Source of the DNA: Spodoptera frugiperda
Taxonomy: Eukaryota > Arthropoda > Insecta > Lepidoptera > Noctuidae
Assembly (NCBI RefSeq): GCF_023101765.2
Contig: NC_064217.1
Coordinates: forward strand, 2,542,001 to 2,606,000
Direction: 5' to 3'
DNA: 64,000 bases
Shown here: positions 59,889-64,000 of the stretch, in pieces
How positions within the stretch are numbered: position 1 is the stretch's first letter
How the letters are laid out: every line of letters starts with the position of its first letter
Translations under genes and position numbers: made by a program
The notes under the pieces: model-generated
What the model was told of the DNA's origin: nothing
Database searches by the model: none
Seen by the model: only the letters and a program-made list of their open reading frames with translations

Positions 59889-61559
59889 TAGAATTTTACG
59901 TTACATTTTTCGTATGTTTTTGTGATAATGACGCGTAATTCTGCAAACAACTACAGTTATGGAAAAAATAATAACAATCAAATAGGAAGGTCTGTTCTTC
60001 CTAGAAGTCATACCTACCTTAATATTTGAAATAAAGAACTCATAGAATCGATGATGGGGAAAAATATTATGTGACGGGGAATGTACCTAATAGGAAACAT
60101 TATCCGCAAACGATTTTTTAATGGCATTATAGAAAATAATGAAAGTTTATTTACGGAACTCAGTATACTAGTTCCATTCGTACTTGACTAATTATTTATT
60201 AAATTTTTAATTCATAAATTGTAGGGTGTTTATTAGAAGCTGTTGAATATAATAACTATGGTATAGATTATCTTGACATTAGATCTATGGGGTGTTCGTA
60301 GTATTTGAAAACCACTCTTATTAGAAGCTCCATAAAACATATTTTTGATTAAAAACGATTTTATCAAGGACAGTTCGTTGACCGTGAATCCATTATTAAA
60401 TGAACCATTTCTAATCAATGTTCATTTGTTTTTAAATAAAAGAAAGAATAGCAATTTTCTGAGAAATATTTTTTGTGAAACAATTTTCGTAATTTATTCG
60501 GAAATGTTGGACGAATTTATCACGCTATAAGTCTGAGCTAATTTGAATATAATTTGGTAGGTTTATATTTTAAATACTAGGTTTATATCCATGAAATTTC
60601 CTGGAGTATTTGCTGTTTGTTGTTGAAACAGGAATTTCTAAATTGTTTGTTGTTAAATTCCAATAGAAGAGGTTGCTAGCCAAATTGTTTTTGCTGAGAA
60701 TTAATTACAAAATGTTTCAAATCTAGTCGCTAGGGAAACGATGGAGCACCAGGTTTAAAATTCATTGGAGTAAAATATTATAGAGTTTTTCAATTCATAC
60801 AGAATTAGGTAAAGTGTACTTGAGATTAATTCCAAAATTCTCACACATAATAGTCAGGCCAGGAATGTTGGGTTGAACGTTACTGTTAAGAAAAGATTTA
60901 AGGACATATCACACTTTCAGCAAGAAATTTGTCATTTAAATTTGTACATTAAATCTTCAAACAAACAAACAAACAATCAAACAAACTCGTATGATATATA
61001 TCATAACGTCAATACAGAAAGGCTGCAAGCGCGAGGTCCGGGCGCTGACAGTGCGCTTGCAGCATAAAAAAACGCTGTGCCACAGCCGTACCGTATCCGT
61101 GCTGTTTATGTGTGCGACGACCCTTATCGTCGATCATCTTCAACCAGTTTTTCAAAGGTTAAAACTCTTATATAGGTATATTACGTCATACCCATTTTCA
61201 CCCAAAAAGAACATTCACAAACTTTTTTACAATAGCCTATAAATCTCCAACTATTTTACATACCAACATCCATTGTGTGAAATAGTACGTACCTAGGATT
61301 CTATGAAAACGGGTGCTTACACACAGGACCCTTTTTTGTTGACCGCGACATCATTAAGTGCCATTTGTTTGTCCTGATACAAAGCGTGTGTTCAAAGTAA
61401 ATGTCGACTACACGTATTCCACTAGTGTGTACTGTGCTTTACATTCTACTGTTTTTCTTTTGTTTATCTATGTGGAATGATGGGTTTATATTGCATTGCG
61501 AGTGTGTGAGTGTACTTGGTTGGCATGTGATTATCTCATTGGTTGGTTAAGGATTTGAA
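59889..61559. other. Unassigned AT-rich DNA with a GC hairpin
   Basis: An AAAC microsatellite lies at 60959-60986. A perfect 11-bp stem GCTGCAAGCGC (61022-61032) and GCGCTTGCAGC (61053-61063) encloses a 20-nt GC-rich loop. No gene recognised. Confidence 0.45.
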
Positions 61560-61703
61560 AATAAATTTTATTTGAACTGTTTATAGCATAAATGGTACTT
61601 CAGTGGATTTAATAGTATGAACGTTCAAAAGTCTAATTGAAATAAATGATTTTGACTTTGAATTTACTTTGACTTTGACTTTCTCTTTGATTTTGACTTT
61701 GAG
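61560..61703 (+). repeat. LINE 3' tail ending in TTTGAC repeats
   Basis: 'cgttcaaaagtctaattgaa' and 'ataaatgattttgacttt' lead into about seven imperfect TTTGAC/TTTGAT units (61650-61703). An AATAAA-containing 3' end followed by (TTTGAC)n is typical of a lepidopteran LINE. Confidence 0.65.
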
Positions 61704-62145
61704 CATTATATCTGAGTATATTTTAGGTTGATCCTGAACTTATTTTGATAACCTATATTGATATTAGGAAACTATAGAAGAAATTCTACTAAACTAATAA
61801 AATACATCTTAAGCAACAATACCTTCTATACTATTGAGACTTCACAATAATATGACATAAGCATACACATAATACTCAGTTTAATAACAAGATTATCAGA
61901 AGTTAGATAACAGTACTAGAGCACTCCAATATGATTGGCTATGTTTGAGAAGCCTGTACATGCTAAGTGCGACCATTATTAGGTACGTCTAGTTTCCAAT
62001 ACATGATTGTATTTATTATTTGAAGTTGTGTGGTTAAGTATTGAATGTATTCTTAGAATTTTAAGTGTGTTGGTGGATGGTCATAGAAATAAACGATGAT
62101 TGTAAGTCTTATAATTTCTTCGAGTGATAGAGATTATATTATGAT

Positions 62146-62326
62146 GTTTTTTTAAGGGTGGGAGGCGAGAGGTATTGTCAGACTCTTACTGACTAAAAAC
62201 CACCCCGTTCCTTCTCCTATTTCTAGAGCCGGAGTTCCAGTAAACCCGCTAGGTAGTCCACGGCTCCGGATCAGGCATCAACCCTACTGGGCCCCATCTG
62301 TGGTGGTCTGATGGCTGTTAGAGGCG
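62146..62326 (-). mobile_element. SINE family A (minus strand, long copy)
   Basis: T run at the left (tail), 'gactcttactgactaaaaac', 'aaacccgctaggtagtcc', 'gggccccatctgtggtgg' and 'tctgatggctgttagaggcg' at the right (5' module). Second of two minus-strand copies. Confidence 0.88.
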
Positions 62327-62460
62327 TTTGTTTGTTTAGATGTTTATCCGTCAATCGTGCCGAAACTGCTGAAATTATTTTGACAGGAACAGCTTTCTTT
62401 AGGACAGCTGACTTGAGTGATAAGGTACTTTTTGTACTTTTGTACCACGAAAACACGGGA
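62327..62460 (+). repeat. RTE-like LINE tail remnant
   Basis: 'tgtttagatgtttatccgtc', 'aatcgtgccgaaactgctga' and 'ataaggtactttttgtac' follow the RTE-like tail order seen at 12130. It directly abuts the family A SINE 5' end. Confidence 0.5.
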
Positions 62461-63209
62461 AATTCGGATCGTATGTTATCTTTAAAAATGATAAAGTAAA
62501 TTATTTATTTTATTAGTGAAAAACAAACAATATTTACAAAGCTATAAAATATAATTGCGATCGTTTTTCCCTTTCAAATTTATGCAAAAATGAAATCTAT
62601 TGCGTAACTTGTAAAGTTTATAATGGCTTAAACTTGTGAACCCTACTTCTTAGAAACATTAAATCAACATTATTTCACTTTGTTTCTTTACAAGCGTGCT
62701 CAATGTCAAATTTAATCGTTCACACATTCATTTTCATAATATTTGTTTAATGTAACTGAACCGTTCTTGGTAAACGTTCTGAGAATAATTTAGCTTAAAT
62801 ATAACACGCGTTGGATGTGTCAAGGACTCCATTGATAAGAGAACTGTGTGAATAAACTTTATATCAGACATTTATTCTTACATTGATGTCGTGTTTTAGT
62901 AGATATTTTATCTAAAATACAAATTGAATGAATAGATTTATTCATCTAACAGTAAGTAATAGTATATTATGTTTTATGTTAAACGATTTTAATGGACTTA
63001 TGTTTTATGGTTATCAAGTATACTATAAGCGTGTACTTCAGATTGATCGGACGTCAGGGAGGGGGTAAAATATTCCAATTACTAAATTTGGTCCGAACAA
63101 ACAAACATGTCTAAATAAAATTGTTTAGTAAAAATAAAATACTATTGTTTTACTCATATGGTAAAAGAAATCTGAACTTATAATTTCAAATTATACGTTT
63201 TAATGAAGT
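62461..63209. other. Unassigned AT-rich DNA
   Basis: Nothing recognised. Confidence 0.45.
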
Positions 63210-63262
63210 AATGTGCACATCTGCCTACTCCTTCAGGGATAAAAGGCGTGACGATACATTTC
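63210..63262 (+). repeat. SINE family C tail fragment
   Basis: 'atgtgcacatctgcctactc' and 'cttcagggataaaaggcgtg' are the family C tail with one mismatch in the hairpin. Confidence 0.75.
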
Positions 63263-63324
63263 ATATCACTTTAATAAAATTAACTTAAACACATGTTCTA
63301 CCGGTATTCTAAAAGTTACCAAGT

Positions 63325-63392
63325 GAGCCGAGTAGTAGAGTGCTCCCTGCTAAACGTGTCAGCAACGATACAGTATCGATTCCCGCGCGCTT
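63325..63392 (+). repeat. Possible tRNA-like SINE head
   Basis: 'gagccgagtagtagagtgct' resembles an A-box region and 'gtatcgattcccgcgc' a B box with one change. No clear acceptor stem and no recognisable SINE body follow, so this is not called a tRNA gene. Confidence 0.35.
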
Positions 63393-64000
63393 TTGTTTTT
63401 AAATTGATTCTCTAGCGTAGAATATTCGGGCAAAATGCTGTCGGATAGTAAAATGTGTCGGATACACGACATCGGAACAAAAATGCTGTTGTTGCTTTTA
63501 GCTTACGATTAAATGTTGCAGCTCTACAATCTGCATTGACTTCCCGGTAGAGGATTTTTGGTATAAGTTGTTCACGTTGCAAAATTTTCTTTCTTTTATC
63601 CTTCTTCTAGTTTTGTAATGCTTTTGAAAATTTCATTTTATCCAATTTGGCTTAGGTAACTTTAAAATTGCTCATTCAAAAGTGCTTTTTGTTCAATTCA
63701 TTCTTAGTATATTTTTACGTGCAGTAAGTAAGTTCCTCATTTTACACGTGGTCATTTTTATTGAACCCTTTTGGCAGAATTTATAACTTAAAATGTTGTC
63801 ATACACATTTCATACCCAGTAACATAATTATGATCTATAGTCTCTCTTGTAGTCTCGTTGTATAGTCTCTAAAAATTATAACTTTTCATTCGCGCATTAA
63901 TCACTAATGGTTGTTCTATGACGCTACAATTCTACATTGACTTCTAAATTCAAAATAGTTTCTGCCTACAATTCCAACAATCGATTGTGATATGTTCGAG
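63393..64000. other. Unassigned AT-rich DNA
   Basis: Nothing recognised, apart from similar phrases 'ctacaatctgcattgacttc' (63524) and 'ctacaattctacattgactt' (63924). Confidence 0.4.

Noticed and set aside
61650..61703. Minisatellite or coding repeat of TTTGAC units
   Set aside because: It follows an AATAAA-containing LINE tail and fits the usual simple-repeat end of such elements.

Overview
Nature of the window. This is AT-rich, non-coding nuclear DNA from an insect, almost certainly a moth or butterfly (Lepidoptera) and plausibly a noctuoid moth. The assignment rests on remembered lepidopteran repeat signatures: the hairpin-bearing tail motif CCCCTTCGGGGATAAAAGG, short tRNA-derived SINEs, LINE tails ending in TTTGAC repeats, and LINE/SINE tails containing GCAGTGG followed by GAT repeats. 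No database was searched. No convincing protein-coding exon, tRNA, rRNA or CRISPR array was found. The open frames are short, many lack an ATG, and several lie inside repeats. The window is best read as a large intron or an intergenic stretch.

Repeat content. At least five short interspersed families recur. Family A is a poly(A)-tailed SINE with about 11 copies, mostly on the plus strand; two copies have clear target-site duplications. Family B is a tRNA-derived SINE with a canonical B box and about 9 copies, mostly on the minus strand. Family C is a second tRNA-derived SINE whose tail carries the CCCCTTCGGGG hairpin. Family D is a LINE-like 3' end containing the 'accatcaggtg' motif. Family E consists of MITE-like elements with inverted ends around a core that can lie in either orientation. 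Several LINE tails and three further inverted-repeat (MITE-like) elements are also present.

Region by region. 1-15 kb: dispersed SINE/LINE debris, a short tandem-repeat patch at 5.8 kb and a CRE-containing stretch at 7.4 kb. 15-26 kb: two abutting hairpins at 15.8 kb, LINE and SINE copies, and a short inverted-repeat element at 21.4 kb. 26.6-28 kb: a 1264-bp, almost wholly palindromic element inserted into a family A SINE with a 4-bp target duplication. 28-36 kb: mostly unassigned AT-rich DNA with two family E copies. 36.9-38 kb: a duplicated sequence in which each copy carries a perfect four-unit heat-shock element, the two copies flanking LINE tails and a CATA microsatellite. 41-45 kb: two MITE-like elements, one hosting a SINE. 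46.5 kb: a GC-rich island with an initiator plus DPE core-promoter arrangement, possibly a non-coding first exon. 48-64 kb: more SINE and LINE copies in AT-rich DNA.

How it works together. There is no gene pathway to describe. Function, if any, would be regulatory or structural: the heat-shock elements, the candidate promoter and the long palindrome are the leading places to look.
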